Shown here piece by piece: positions 8,516 through 17,640 of a stretch of DNA of 48,583 nucleotides; the first letter of the stretch is position 1, and each line of letters opens with the position of its first letter. Source of the stretch: Bacteroidota bacterium (lineage in GTDB: Bacteria > Bacteroidota > Bacteroidia > Bacteroidales > M50B96). The translations under genes were made by a program, and so were the position numbers. The notes beneath the pieces were generated by a model. That model worked only from the letters and a program-made list of their open reading frames with translations, was not told where the DNA came from and did no database searches. The stretch is from positions 1 to 48,583 of the forward strand of contig JANTGP010000003.1 of NCBI GenBank assembly GCA_024762835.1. Direction: 5' to 3'.

Positions 8516-9211
8516 ATGGGAATTAGAAAATACATATTGAGTCTTGCTGTTGTTTTGTTCTGCCTTAGCATGGCGCATGCACAAAACGATAGTATTAGAT
8601 TAGTAAAATACACACCCGACTTTAAGTTTAATGACGGAATATTTTTAAATTTCAATCAGGTACTTAATAATAGTGCTATAGATAAATCGAAAATTGAAAC
8701 TAAAGAAGATTTGAATAGCATAGATTTTTTTAAAAATATTTTATCTGCAAAAACAATTATTCTTTATGATGCTAATGGTATGAAACGTGAAATACCCGTA
8801 AGCGATATTTGGGGTTACAGTAATCAGGGTGTTTTATATATTCAATATAATGATGAGTTTAGTAGAGTCCCCATTGTTGGAAGTCTTTCGCATTTTGTTA
8901 TGAATGTTACGGTACAAGAAAGTCGATTTGCTGACCCTTTTAATCCTTATTACAACCCGTATTTATACGACCCTATGCAGCAAGGCGGAAGATATTCATC
9001 AACTGAGCTTAGGCAATATATAATAGATTTTAAAACAGGCAATATCGTAGATTTTAGCAAAGCTAATCTTAAAATATTATTGATGCAAGATGCTGAGCTA
9101 TATGAAGAATACAATAATTTGAGCCGTCGAAAACAACGGAAAATGATTTTTTTCTTTTTAAGACGATTTAACGATAGAAATCCTTTACTTATACCCGTTC
9201 ATGAAAAATAA
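8516..9211 (+). CDS. Exported protein of unknown function
   Basis: 231 residues; I do not recognise the family. It begins with a clear signal peptide (YILSLAVVLFCLSMAHA, cleavage before QND), so it should be periplasmic or surface-exposed. The mature part has a region rich in Tyr, Asn and Pro (DPFNPYYNPYLYDPMQQGG) near residue 150, and a basic segment (LSRRKQRKMIFFFLRRFNDR) near the C-terminus. The motif VSDIWGYSNQGVLYIQYN resembles the start of a small beta domain. It begins 3 bases after purN and its last 11 bases overlap the next gene, which also encodes an exported protein, so the two are probably translationally coupled and work together. No catalytic motif is visible. Confidence 0.75.
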   Translation: MGIRKYILSLAVVLFCLSMAHAQNDSIRLVKYTPDFKFNDGIFLNFNQVLNNSAIDKSKIETKEDLNSIDFFKNILSAKTIILYDANGMKREIPVSDIWGYSNQGVLYIQYNDEFSRVPIVGSLSHFVMNVTVQESRFADPFNPYYNPYLYDPMQQGGRYSSTELRQYIIDFKTGNIVDFSKANLKILLMQDAELYEEYNNLSRRKQRKMIFFFLRRFNDRNPLLIPVHEK

Positions 9212-10055
9212 ATTAGGGCTTACATATTTCATTGTCATTTTCTTTTCTTTTACTGCTTTGTCGCAAAGTTTACCTGATAAAGAAATTGTAAAGGCATTTT
9301 TAAAATCAAAAACCTATATTGTATTTGATGTTGGAATGTTTAGTTCGTATAATTTTTATATTAAGGATGTAATTGAGAAGGAATGGACTGTTACGCCATT
9401 TGAATTTATTTCGTATAGCGAGTTTGACAGTAAAAGAAAGGAAAGTAAGAGTAGTTTTTTGGTTTTAACTGATGTTGTTTTTACAGGAGACAAATCGCAA
9501 ACCGTTTATAATTTCCTTAATCTGGTTTTAGGAGGAAACTATCAATCAATTGATAATATGCCGGATATTATTAATTTTCCTCTTTCAGTTTCGGGGCAAG
9601 ATGAAGATTTATATGTGTATAAACTAAGTTCAATTATTAGATTTATTCAGAATCATGTATTAATGCTTAAGCAGCAACCTGAGCTGTGTGGTAAAAATAT
9701 TGAGGAAATATATCGAATAAAAAAAACAGGATTTGATGATAAAACATTTTATTTCTTAAAAGATGAACTTGCCCCCGAAATTAACTCAGTTAATAATATA
9801 AAAAGTTTTTTCCCTTATTCTGTGAAAATAACCGGTAAAGAAGAAATTGAAAAAGCAATTACAGAAAGGGCTAAGAATGTGATTTTTTTACATAAGGTGG
9901 GTAGTAGTGAGAAAAGTGGCAATAAACAATGTTTCGTAATCCTTTTGGGTGCAGACGACTCTGATATTTATTTTTATAGCCACCACAAGATTAGCAAAAG
10001 AGAAGGTGATTTTTTGACAAAGAAAGAATTATTAAAGATTGCCCATGTAAGATAG
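9201..10055 (+). CDS. Exported protein of unknown function, coupled to the preceding gene
   Basis: 284 residues; I do not recognise the family. A hydrophobic N-terminus (LTYFIVIFFSFTALS) is a likely signal peptide, with the mature protein starting near QSLPDKE. The rest is a mixed alpha/beta sequence without obvious membrane segments; notable stretches are SKTYIVFDVGMFSSYNFYIKD near residue 40, GNKQCFVILLGADDSDIYFY near 250, and a lysine-rich C-terminus. There is one cysteine in PELCGKN and one in NKQCFV. The start codon overlaps the preceding gene by 11 bases (ATGA-type coupling), which supports the ATG at 9201. The gap of 30 bases to ettA means ettA could be cotranscribed. Confidence 0.72.
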   Translation: MKNKLGLTYFIVIFFSFTALSQSLPDKEIVKAFLKSKTYIVFDVGMFSSYNFYIKDVIEKEWTVTPFEFISYSEFDSKRKESKSSFLVLTDVVFTGDKSQTVYNFLNLVLGGNYQSIDNMPDIINFPLSVSGQDEDLYVYKLSSIIRFIQNHVLMLKQQPELCGKNIEEIYRIKKTGFDDKTFYFLKDELAPEINSVNNIKSFFPYSVKITGKEEIEKAITERAKNVIFLHKVGSSEKSGNKQCFVILLGADDSDIYFYSHHKISKREGDFLTKKELLKIAHVR

Positions 10056-10085
10056 GTATGATTTTAATATTAATATAAAAATACG

Positions 10086-11774
10086 ATGGCAGACGACAAG
10101 AAGATTATTTTTTCGATGGTTGGGGTAAATAAAATTTATCCGCCACAAAAGCAAGTGCTAAAGGACATATACCTTTCGTTTTTTTATGGTGCCAAAATAG
10201 GAATTATCGGTCTTAACGGCTCAGGAAAATCCAGCTTAATGAAAATTATTGCCGGACAAGATAAAGCTTATCAGGGAGAAGTTGTTTTTTCACCCGGCTA
10301 CTCTGTAGGGTATTTAGAACAAGAACCTCATTTAGATGATAATAAAACAGTTAAGCAGGTTGTAGAGGAAGGTGTGCAAGATGTAGTTGATGTTTTAAAG
10401 GCTTATGAGGATATTAATTTAAAGTTTGCTTTGCCCGAGGTTTATGAGAATCCCGATAAGATGGAAGCTCTTATGCAGGAGCAAGCTCTATTGCAAGATA
10501 AGATAGACCAATTTGATGCCTGGAATCTCGATACAAAACTTAATAGAGCAATGGATGCATTACGTTGTCCGGAAAGCGATAAGTCAGTAAAGGTGTTGTC
10601 TGGTGGCGAAAAACGCCGTGTAGCATTATGCAGACTTTTACTGAGCGAGCCCGATGTATTGTTGCTTGACGAGCCTACAAACCATCTTGATGCTGAGTCT
10701 GTTCAATGGCTTGAGATGCATCTTCAGCAATATAAAGGGACAGTAATTGCTATTACTCACGACCGCTATTTTCTTGACAATGTTGCGGGTTGGATACTAG
10801 AACTAGACAGAGGTGAAGGAATTCCTTGGAAAGGAAATTACTCGTCATGGCTTGAGCAGAAAACCACTCGCATGGCAATGGAGGAGAAAACAGCATCGAA
10901 ACGACGTAAAACACTTGAACGAGAATTGGAATGGGTACGTATGGCGCCAAAAGCACGTCATGCAAAATCCAAAGCCAGACTTGCATCTTACGACAAACTT
11001 TTAAACGAAGACATAAAACAGAAAGAAGATAAGTTGGAAATTTTTATACCAAATGGTCCTCGGCTTGGTAATCAGGTAATTGAAGCAAATTCTGTATTTA
11101 AGGCTTTTGATGATAAATTGTTATTTGAAAATCTGAATTTTATGTTACCACCTAACGGAATTGTTGGTGTAATAGGAGCAAACGGAGCAGGAAAAACTAC
11201 CTTATTTCGTATGATAATGGGGCTTGAAGATATTAATTCCGGTTCGTTTAAGGTGGGAGAGACGGTTAAGATTGGATATGTGGACCAGACTCATACAGCA
11301 ATTGACCCCAATAAATCTGTTTTTGAAGTAGTCTCCGGTGGTGCTGAAAATATTGCTGTTGGAGGTAAAGTGATAAATGCACGTGCTTATGTTGCACGCT
11401 TTAATTTTAGTGGTGCCGATCAGGGAAAGAAGTGCGGTGTTTTATCTGGTGGCGAAAGAAACAGGTTACATCTTGCTCTTACCCTGAAAGAGGAATCTAA
11501 TGTGTTATTGCTTGATGAACCGACAAACGATATTGATGTAAATACTCTTAGAGCACTCGAAGAAGGACTTCTTGATTTTGCCGGTTGTGCGGTAATTATT
11601 ACTCACGATAGATGGTTTCTCGATAGAGTAGCAACTCATATTCTTGCTTTTGAAGGAAATTCACAAGTTTATTATTTTGAGGGAAGTTATTCCGAATACG
11701 AGATTAATAAGAAAAAGCGATTGAACGATGCCGGACCAAGCAGGATTAGATATAAGAAACTTACAAAAGACTAA
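10086..11774 (+). CDS. ettA: Energy-dependent translational throttle protein EttA (ABC-F ATPase)
   Basis: 562 residues, the usual EttA length. It is a cytosolic ABC-F protein that binds the ribosomal E site and gates the first peptide bond according to the ATP/ADP ratio. Two ABC domains are seen: Walker A GLNGSGKSS with signature LSGGEKRRVALCRLLL and Walker B LLLDEPTNHLD; and Walker A GANGAGKTT with signature LSGGERNRLHLAL and Walker B LLLDEPTNDIDV. Between them is the linker and the basic KRRKTLERELEWVRMAPKAR arm. It has no membrane segment, as expected for ABC-F. Other ABC-F members such as Uup and YheS are less likely, because the inter-domain arm and length fit EttA. Confidence 0.94.
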   Translation: MADDKKIIFSMVGVNKIYPPQKQVLKDIYLSFFYGAKIGIIGLNGSGKSSLMKIIAGQDKAYQGEVVFSPGYSVGYLEQEPHLDDNKTVKQVVEEGVQDVVDVLKAYEDINLKFALPEVYENPDKMEALMQEQALLQDKIDQFDAWNLDTKLNRAMDALRCPESDKSVKVLSGGEKRRVALCRLLLSEPDVLLLDEPTNHLDAESVQWLEMHLQQYKGTVIAITHDRYFLDNVAGWILELDRGEGIPWKGNYSSWLEQKTTRMAMEEKTASKRRKTLERELEWVRMAPKARHAKSKARLASYDKLLNEDIKQKEDKLEIFIPNGPRLGNQVIEANSVFKAFDDKLLFENLNFMLPPNGIVGVIGANGAGKTTLFRMIMGLEDINSGSFKVGETVKIGYVDQTHTAIDPNKSVFEVVSGGAENIAVGGKVINARAYVARFNFSGADQGKKCGVLSGGERNRLHLALTLKEESNVLLLDEPTNDIDVNTLRALEEGLLDFAGCAVIITHDRWFLDRVATHILAFEGNSQVYYFEGSYSEYEINKKKRLNDAGPSRIRYKKLTKD

Positions 11775-11859
11775 TCCTAAAGATCTTCTGGGAAAGACCG
11801 TAGAACAATTGGTGTAATGTTAGTATGCCTGTATTAATGTTATCTGATAATATAAAATG

Positions 11860-13092
11860 TTAATACCCAAATCGCGGATTCACAACATTATTATAGATAG
11901 AACCAAAGCTGTATGAAATACCAAAATTGGTGTAATATGAATATTGTGTTGCCAGTTGTCTCTGCTGAAGCAAAACTTCTTCCTGTGTTGCAGCCAAGTT
12001 TGGCAATGATAACTGGTCGTGTATAAGATTGGCATTTAGATTCAGATTTATTGACAGACCTCTGAAAAGATTGAGGTTAATTTCTGTATTGACGTTCAGA
12101 TTATTTTTTGTAAAATCGTGGAGATATGCCCCTCCTGATACACCTGCCTCTAGTGAACCCCACTTGGTTATATATTTATAGGCAATATTCAATTCCTGAC
12201 GTATTAAATTCTCACTAATCTTATCATATAAGGTAGTGTCAATATAATCATTATGAGTGTATCCCGCTAAATAGAGTAAGCGTAATTGCTTTGTTGTTGA
12301 TTCGGAATACGGAAAGATATTATACTCAATAGCAGCATTTGCCGAATAATTGAGCTTCATATTATTGTAGGTTGAGCTTCCTAATTCTATTTGAGCACCC
12401 GAAGACCAATGTTCGCCCATACTTTTTACAACCAGACTTTCAAAACGTCTGTTTTTATTGATATTTACATAATCGCTATTTTCTAATTTATATACCGATT
12501 TGCTATTCCGGTTTGACAAAGACATCTCAATTTTCCAGTCTTCGGTTATCCTGTTTGCGGAGGCATTTGTCCAGATAGAAAAATTGCTATATGACTCTTC
12601 ACCATGTCCCCAGCCGCCCAAATTTAGTTCGTAAATCCAGTTGTCCCATTTATCAACAATCTCTGTTGTGGTTTCGTGGTTATAATCAACCGAGAACAAA
12701 TTAGCTAGTGGTGTTTTTGCGATATATCTTATCAAACCAAACTTTATTGTTCTAATTTGTCCATCTCTTATATCTTCTTCTGAGCTATTAGGCAGCGATA
12801 CAAACTTAATTGTATCAGTCATCTTACTAAAATTTCTCTGTCCGTTAAAGCTTATTGCAAATTCTTTGCCTCCCGCACCTGTTGTTTGCGATGTAATAAT
12901 AATATGTACATCAGCATCTTTTCTGTCGCGTACATAATTAACATAAGGTATCTCATTCTTAATATGATTGATATCACAAAAGTTACAGTCGATAAATACA
13001 CTTATTTTGTTTTGGTTTATAGTATCCTTTTGTGAAAATACTCCGGTTACAAAGACTAATAGTAAGAATGCTGTTGAAAGTATAATTTTCAT
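11860..13092 (-). CDS. Uncharacterised Bacteroidota outer-membrane beta-barrel-like protein
   Basis: 410 residues. A signal peptide (LSTAFLLLVFVTGVFS) precedes an N-terminal soluble region of about 130 residues that starts VFIDCNFCDINHIKNEI and continues NYVRDRKDADVHIIITSQ. I recall similar sequences only as hypothetical proteins of Bacteroidota. From about residue 170 the protein shows alternating amphipathic strands (YELNLGGWGHG, KIEMSLSNRNS, AGVSGGAYLHDF, INLNLNANLIHD, YYTNFGISYSFG), ending in an aromatic residue (NPRFGY), as in outer-membrane barrels. The pair of cysteines in CNFC could form a disulfide or bind a metal. It may be a porin-like protein with a periplasmic domain; substrate unknown. 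It converges on ettA. Confidence 0.7.
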   Translation of the reverse strand: MKIILSTAFLLLVFVTGVFSQKDTINQNKISVFIDCNFCDINHIKNEIPYVNYVRDRKDADVHIIITSQTTGAGGKEFAISFNGQRNFSKMTDTIKFVSLPNSSEEDIRDGQIRTIKFGLIRYIAKTPLANLFSVDYNHETTTEIVDKWDNWIYELNLGGWGHGEESYSNFSIWTNASANRITEDWKIEMSLSNRNSKSVYKLENSDYVNINKNRRFESLVVKSMGEHWSSGAQIELGSSTYNNMKLNYSANAAIEYNIFPYSESTTKQLRLLYLAGYTHNDYIDTTLYDKISENLIRQELNIAYKYITKWGSLEAGVSGGAYLHDFTKNNLNVNTEINLNLFRGLSINLNLNANLIHDQLSLPNLAATQEEVLLQQRQLATQYSYYTNFGISYSFGSIYNNVVNPRFGY

Positions 13093-13360
13093 AATTAAAG
13101 TTTAGTTTATTTGAAAACAAAGAAATTAAGATTTTGGTATAATTAGTCGAGTAAATTTATCTTATAAATATATGTTCTAGATATTCCCATTCCTAGTAAT
13201 ATGAGTAAAGGTGATTATCTTTATATTAAAACGAAGCAAAAATATTTTTTGAAATGATACAATTAGTATGTAGCTAATCAAATGTAAAAATGTTTTATGG
13301 TTAATTTTTACCAGATAAGACTAAAGGGATAGTAGTTTTGAATAATCAGGGCTAAGATGT

Positions 13361-14059
13361 TCACAATATATTCATTCCGAAAACATCTGCAAATTTTAAT
13401 TTTACAATATTCTTGACAAAGTCAATATCTTGTTTTTTGCCAAGCTCTTTTTCAAGCGAAGTAACACCTTTATCAGTAAACCCACATGGGTTTATGTATG
13501 AAAAAAAATCAAGATTTGTGTTTATGTTAAATGCTAAACCGTGCATACTAACAAAACGGCTTGTTCGCACACCAATAGCACAAATCTTGCGGGCATTTGT
13601 TTTGCTGTCTGCATCGAGCCAAACACCGGTTGCCCCTTCAAGCCTTGATGATTCAATGTTAAATTCTTTAAGGGTTTGAATTATTACTTCTTCAAGAGCA
13701 TTGATGTAATCTTTAAGTCCAAGTGAGAAATTATCCAAATCAATTATCGGATATACAACGAGTTGTCCCGGACCATGATAAGTTATATCTCCGCCTCTGT
13801 TTGTTTTAAAGAATGTAACATCAAGCTTTTGCATTTCAACAAAACTTGTAAGCAAGTTGTTTTCCGAGCCACTTTTCCCTAAGGTGTAAACATTTGGGTG
13901 TTCGACAAAAAGCAAATAGTTTAGTGTTTCAACCTTTTTCTCAGATTTTTTATTTGCCAATTTCCTGGCAATTGTTTTATCAAATAGGTTTTCTTGATAA
14001 GCCCAAGCTTTTTTGTATTCTATCAACCCTAGGTCTTTAAATGAAACTTCTTTATTCAT
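13361..14059 (-). CDS. lipB: Octanoyltransferase (lipoyl-[ACP] synthesis)
   Basis: 232 residues from the ATG at 14059. It moves an octanoyl group from acyl carrier protein to the lipoyl domains of 2-oxoacid dehydrogenases or GcvH. The frame stays open another 23 codons upstream, but that extension (MVCCSHCETL...) does not resemble LipB, whereas MNKEVSFKDLGLIEYKKAW does. Catalytic Lys158 is in ARKICAIGVR and Cys192 in INPCGFTDKGVTSL; their spacing of 34 matches the E. coli enzyme (Lys135, Cys169). The substrate motif NRGGDITYHGPGQLVVYPI is intact. It lies 115 bases downstream of lipA on the same strand. Confidence 0.96.
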   Translation of the reverse strand: MNKEVSFKDLGLIEYKKAWAYQENLFDKTIARKLANKKSEKKVETLNYLLFVEHPNVYTLGKSGSENNLLTSFVEMQKLDVTFFKTNRGGDITYHGPGQLVVYPIIDLDNFSLGLKDYINALEEVIIQTLKEFNIESSRLEGATGVWLDADSKTNARKICAIGVRTSRFVSMHGLAFNINTNLDFFSYINPCGFTDKGVTSLEKELGKKQDIDFVKNIVKLKFADVFGMNIL

Positions 14060-14174
14060 GTCTTTCAATAATTTTAAGCAATAAATTACACTAATTGATA
14101 AAGTTTCACAATGCGAACAACAAACCAAAAACCCTTGTCTCTAATATTGTTTCGCATTTCTCAACAATTAATAC

Positions 14175-15035
14175 TTAAACTACATGTTTTTCTGCATGGT
14201 AAGAGCTTCGTACAAGCGGACTGCTCTCAATATGTTTAAAGCCCTTTTCAATACCTGCCAATCTGTATTTTTCAAATATCTTTGGTTTTACATATTCCGA
14301 AACTTCAATATGGTTTTTTGTTGGTTGCAGATATTGACCTATCGTCATTACGCTAACTCCGACTTCTCGTAAATCATTCATACATTCAAGAACTTCTTGC
14401 TCTGTTTCGCCTAAGCCCAGCATAATACCCGACTTTGACACAAGACCGGATTCTGCTATTTGTTTTAACAGTTTTAAGCTAACATCATATTTGGCTTTAG
14501 TTCGTATTTCAGGTGTTATTCTGCGTACTGTTTCAAGATTATGTGAAATTACTTCAGGTCCGGCATCAATAATTTGTTGAATAAGCCGGGAGTTTCCATT
14601 AAAATCTGGAATTAGAACTTCCATCGTAACATTTGGGTTGTATTGCTTGATAGCCTTTATTGTTTGTGTCCAAATTTCAGCTCCACCGTCTGAAAGATCA
14701 TCGCGGTCAACCGATGTAATAACTACATGTTTTAGTTTTAGCAATTTAACTGATTCTGCAATTTTTTTCGGTTCGTCATAATCAACAGCTAATGGTTTGC
14801 CGGTTTTTACGTTACAGAATTTACATGCCCGTGTACAAATATCTCCAAGTATCATAAATGTTGCTGTTCCGTTTCCCCAACATTCTGCCTGATTAGGACA
14901 ACTTCCGCTTGTACATATAGTATTTAATTTGTGTTCGCGAATTATTCCACGAACCATTTTTACATTTTCGCCAAGAGGTAAACGTATCTTTAACCAATCG
15001 GGTTTACGTCGTGAGTTTTGCTTTTTTATTTCCAT
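14175..15035 (-). CDS. lipA: Lipoyl synthase (radical SAM)
   Basis: 286 residues. It inserts two sulfur atoms into protein-bound octanoyl groups, the step after LipB. The auxiliary cluster cysteines are Cys41, Cys46 and Cys52 in CTSGSCPNQAEC, the radical SAM cluster cysteines are Cys67, Cys71 and Cys74 in CTRACKFC, and the C-terminal RSSYHA motif supplies the serine ligand of the auxiliary cluster. It starts 13 bases after the S46 peptidase gene and is followed by lipB, so the three probably form one transcript. Confidence 0.97.
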   Translation of the reverse strand: MEIKKQNSRRKPDWLKIRLPLGENVKMVRGIIREHKLNTICTSGSCPNQAECWGNGTATFMILGDICTRACKFCNVKTGKPLAVDYDEPKKIAESVKLLKLKHVVITSVDRDDLSDGGAEIWTQTIKAIKQYNPNVTMEVLIPDFNGNSRLIQQIIDAGPEVISHNLETVRRITPEIRTKAKYDVSLKLLKQIAESGLVSKSGIMLGLGETEQEVLECMNDLREVGVSVMTIGQYLQPTKNHIEVSEYVKPKIFEKYRLAGIEKGFKHIESSPLVRSSYHAEKHVV

Positions 15036-15048
15036 TATATATGATAAA

Positions 15049-17223
15049 TCAATTAAGGTTTACCAAAGTCATCTCATCAACCAAATGTCCTGCTCCGGCA
15101 AACTTATCAATTACAAAAAGAACATAACGAATATCAACACAAATAGTTCGTTGTAAATCTTGCTCAAATGAAATATCTCCACTCATAGCTTCCCAGTTCC
15201 CATCGAAAGCCAGACCTATCAGGTTTCCTTCACCATCAATAACAGGGCTACCCGAGTTTCCTCCGGTAATATCATTTGTTGTAATAAAATTTACCTTCAT
15301 TTGGCCGTTTTTGTCACCATATCTGCCATAATCTTTCGTTTCGTAAAGTTCTTTCATTTTAGCAGGAAGGTCAAATTCCCAATTCCCCGGAATTTCTTTT
15401 TCAACAACACCTTTTAAAGTTGTATATTCTTTATAATGAACAGCATCACGCGGATAGTAATCTTCAACTCTCCCATAGGTAAGTCGCATTGTAAAGTTGG
15501 CATCGGGATAAAAAGTCTTATTATTTTCCATTTCTCTTAATCCTGCAATAAATAATCTATTGCCTTTATTTAGAAGCTCATTTGCTTCAACTTGCTTGTT
15601 TTGTGATACGATATAATTATTAATAAATGATCTCATCAATTTAAATGTAATATCCTTTGAAATGGACTTTGGATTCTCAACAAGCTCAAGTAGTTTCTCT
15701 TTATCGGCAAAGACAGATTTTTTAAATACTTTCTTTACAAATTTGTCAAATCCGGCATCTGTTTGTCCGGCTTTATATTTATGGGCTATCTTTTTAAATT
15801 CCTCAGGCTGAAGGCTATCCACAACGTTGTTATAATACATTGATAACATTGCCGAAAGGAGTTTTTTATCGGTTTGTAAGTCGTAATCTTTAAAATGTTT
15901 CTCAATCTTTTTTATTAGAGATGCTTTAGCTTTCTCAGCGTCCTTGGTCTTTCCTTTTGCCAGATTGTTTATTCCTTGAAGACTATATGCCAGTGGGATA
16001 ATTTCACTTCCCTGAAAAATAGCTTCCATAAAATACTCATCTGCTTTTTTGTATATCGATAATGTTTTATATGCTTTTTCAATATTACCAAGTGTATTTT
16101 TATAGATTTCTCTACGATTATGATTAAGATTAACCCAATCGGTAAATCTATCTTCAAGCTCCTTTTTCTTATCAACAACCTTGTTTTGTTTCAGTTGTTT
16201 AATTTCACCAATACTGTATTTCCAGTAGTTTGAAGTTCTTGCTTGCTTCGATGCATATTTAATCCTCACATCGTCGTTAGCATCCATGGCTTCGCGATAA
16301 ATGTCCAGTTTTTTTGTGCGTACATCTACAATTGTAGGTGCTGATTCATTTAGTTCCAATTCAACACCCCAAGAGGTAAGATAACGGTTGGTTCTGCCGG
16401 GATAACCCATTATCATAGCATAGTCGCCTTTTTTTACACCACCAAGCGATATAGGTAAATGATGCTTTGGTTTTAATGGAATATTATCAGGTGAGTATTC
16501 AGCAGGAGTACCGTCGGGTGCTGTGTACACCCTGAACATACAAAAATCGCCTTTATGACGTGGCCACATCCAGTTATCGGTATCAGCACCATATTTACCA
16601 ATTCCCCAAGGAGGAGTAGCAACAAGCCTGATGTCTTTAAATGTTTCGTACACAAAAAGGTAAAATTCATTACCCCCGAAAAATGACTTTACACGTGCAT
16701 CATAATGTGTATCTTTAACTGCCTCATCTTGTATCCTTTTAGAGATACGACGAATAATCATTTGCCTTTCTTCTTCAGATAACTGATTACCATTAGAGTT
16801 AATTAAACTATCGTTTATTTGTTTACTTACATCTTCCATCCTGATAAGAAACTTAACAGTTAAGCCCGGATTGATAAGCTCTTCGCTTTTATTCATCGAC
16901 CAAAAGCCATCTGTAAGATAATCATGTTCCATTGAGCTGTGTTCCTGAATCTGACCTAAGCCGCAATGGTGGTTTGTAAGAACAAGACCTTGCGATGAAA
17001 TAATTTCCCCTGTGCATCCACCTCCAAACTGTATAATAGCATCTTTAAGACTTGAGTGATTAACACTATATATTTCTTCGGGAGTAAGTTTACACCCCAG
17101 TTTTTGCATATCGGCATAGTTAAGTCTTTTGACAAACATAGGTATCCACATTCCTTCGTCGGCATTGCTAAATACGGGAAAAAGAAATACAGAAGTCAAT
17201 AGTAGTAATAGTAATCGTTTCAT
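15049..17223 (-). CDS. S46-family dipeptidyl peptidase, DPP7-type
   Basis: 724 residues with a signal peptide (LLLLLLTSVFLFPVFSNA), as in periplasmic DPP7/DPP11. It removes dipeptides from the N-terminus of oligopeptides, feeding amino-acid catabolism. The chymotrypsin-fold triad is visible: His in TNHHCGLGQ (His85-His86), Asp in GADTDNWMWPRH, and Ser in TGGNSGSPVID. The residue 18 positions after the catalytic Ser is Gly (FDGNWE). In Porphyromonas enzymes this position (673, with Ser655) is Gly in DPP7 and Arg in DPP11, so the sequence predicts hydrophobic P1 preference rather than Asp/Glu; this specificity call is inference. First gene of an apparent operon with lipA and lipB. Confidence 0.93.
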   Translation of the reverse strand: MKRLLLLLLTSVFLFPVFSNADEGMWIPMFVKRLNYADMQKLGCKLTPEEIYSVNHSSLKDAIIQFGGGCTGEIISSQGLVLTNHHCGLGQIQEHSSMEHDYLTDGFWSMNKSEELINPGLTVKFLIRMEDVSKQINDSLINSNGNQLSEEERQMIIRRISKRIQDEAVKDTHYDARVKSFFGGNEFYLFVYETFKDIRLVATPPWGIGKYGADTDNWMWPRHKGDFCMFRVYTAPDGTPAEYSPDNIPLKPKHHLPISLGGVKKGDYAMIMGYPGRTNRYLTSWGVELELNESAPTIVDVRTKKLDIYREAMDANDDVRIKYASKQARTSNYWKYSIGEIKQLKQNKVVDKKKELEDRFTDWVNLNHNRREIYKNTLGNIEKAYKTLSIYKKADEYFMEAIFQGSEIIPLAYSLQGINNLAKGKTKDAEKAKASLIKKIEKHFKDYDLQTDKKLLSAMLSMYYNNVVDSLQPEEFKKIAHKYKAGQTDAGFDKFVKKVFKKSVFADKEKLLELVENPKSISKDITFKLMRSFINNYIVSQNKQVEANELLNKGNRLFIAGLREMENNKTFYPDANFTMRLTYGRVEDYYPRDAVHYKEYTTLKGVVEKEIPGNWEFDLPAKMKELYETKDYGRYGDKNGQMKVNFITTNDITGGNSGSPVIDGEGNLIGLAFDGNWEAMSGDISFEQDLQRTICVDIRYVLFVIDKFAGAGHLVDEMTLVNLN

Positions 17224-17266
17224 TTAATAATTTTTCATTTAATAATCCGTAATAGTTTTTAGTTTG

Positions 17267-17274
17267 CGAAGATA
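17267..17274 (-). promoter_or_regulatory. Possible -7 promoter element of the S46-lipA-lipB operon
   Basis: On the minus strand this reads TATCTTCG, one base from TAnnTTTG, 44 bases before the S46 peptidase start. Confidence 0.3.
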
Positions 17275-17467
17275 AAAAAAGGAATTTTTAGAACCCTCCT
17301 TAAATTACAATGTTTTTAATTTTAACCGCTTTCGCACGAATAATGATATTAAGAAAAGTACTTAAATACTCTACAAGTGAACAGTATTCAATTTATTTAT
17401 AAAACGCTCAAAATATCTGACAATTAACATACGATGTAATATCTATTGATAATTATAACGAATTCAG

Positions 17468-17475
17468 TATATTTG
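17468..17475 (+). promoter_or_regulatory. -7 promoter element upstream of the toxin-antitoxin pair
   Basis: TATATTTG is a perfect match to TAnnTTTG. It lies 165 bases before the antitoxin start, so it may have served the degraded gene that now sits in between. Confidence 0.35.
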
Positions 17476-17542
17476 TAGTATTAATAAATGGAATAATTAT
17501 CGAGACAGTTTGTAGTTTTATTTCTGATAATAAATCTCTTAG

Positions 17543-17620
17543 GTAATACGAAAAGTTGAAAAATTGTTAGCTGACAAAATTGAACTTGTAAAAGAGTTTA
17601 TAGATGCTTTTTTAAAATAA
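17543..17620 (+). pseudogene. Short gene remnant before the antitoxin
   Basis: After an in-frame stop, an uninterrupted reading of about 25 codons ends in TAA at 17618-17620. Its sequence (RKVEKLLADKIELVKEFI, then DAFLK) is a charged amphipathic helix that looks like the C-terminus of a real protein rather than random AT-rich coding. No start codon or upstream homologous frame is visible. It lies 20 bases before the antitoxin gene and may be what remains of an earlier antitoxin or other small gene. Confidence 0.3.
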
Positions 17621-17640
17621 ACATTAATTATAATGCTACT

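Larger units (their letters stand above)
17224..17640. other. Long intergenic stretch before the toxin-antitoxin pair
   Basis: No intact gene in 417 bases. It contains a weak promoter-like site for the S46 gene (minus strand, 17267-17274), a perfect TATATTTG element at 17468-17475 on the plus strand, and a short coding remnant ending at 17620. The rest is AT-rich sequence in which I see no further structure. Confidence 0.6.

Noticed and set aside
14060..14128. Upstream extension of the lipB frame.
   Set aside because: The added residues (MVCCSHCETLSISVIYCLKL) do not resemble LipB, and the internal ATG gives the normal length and N-terminus.
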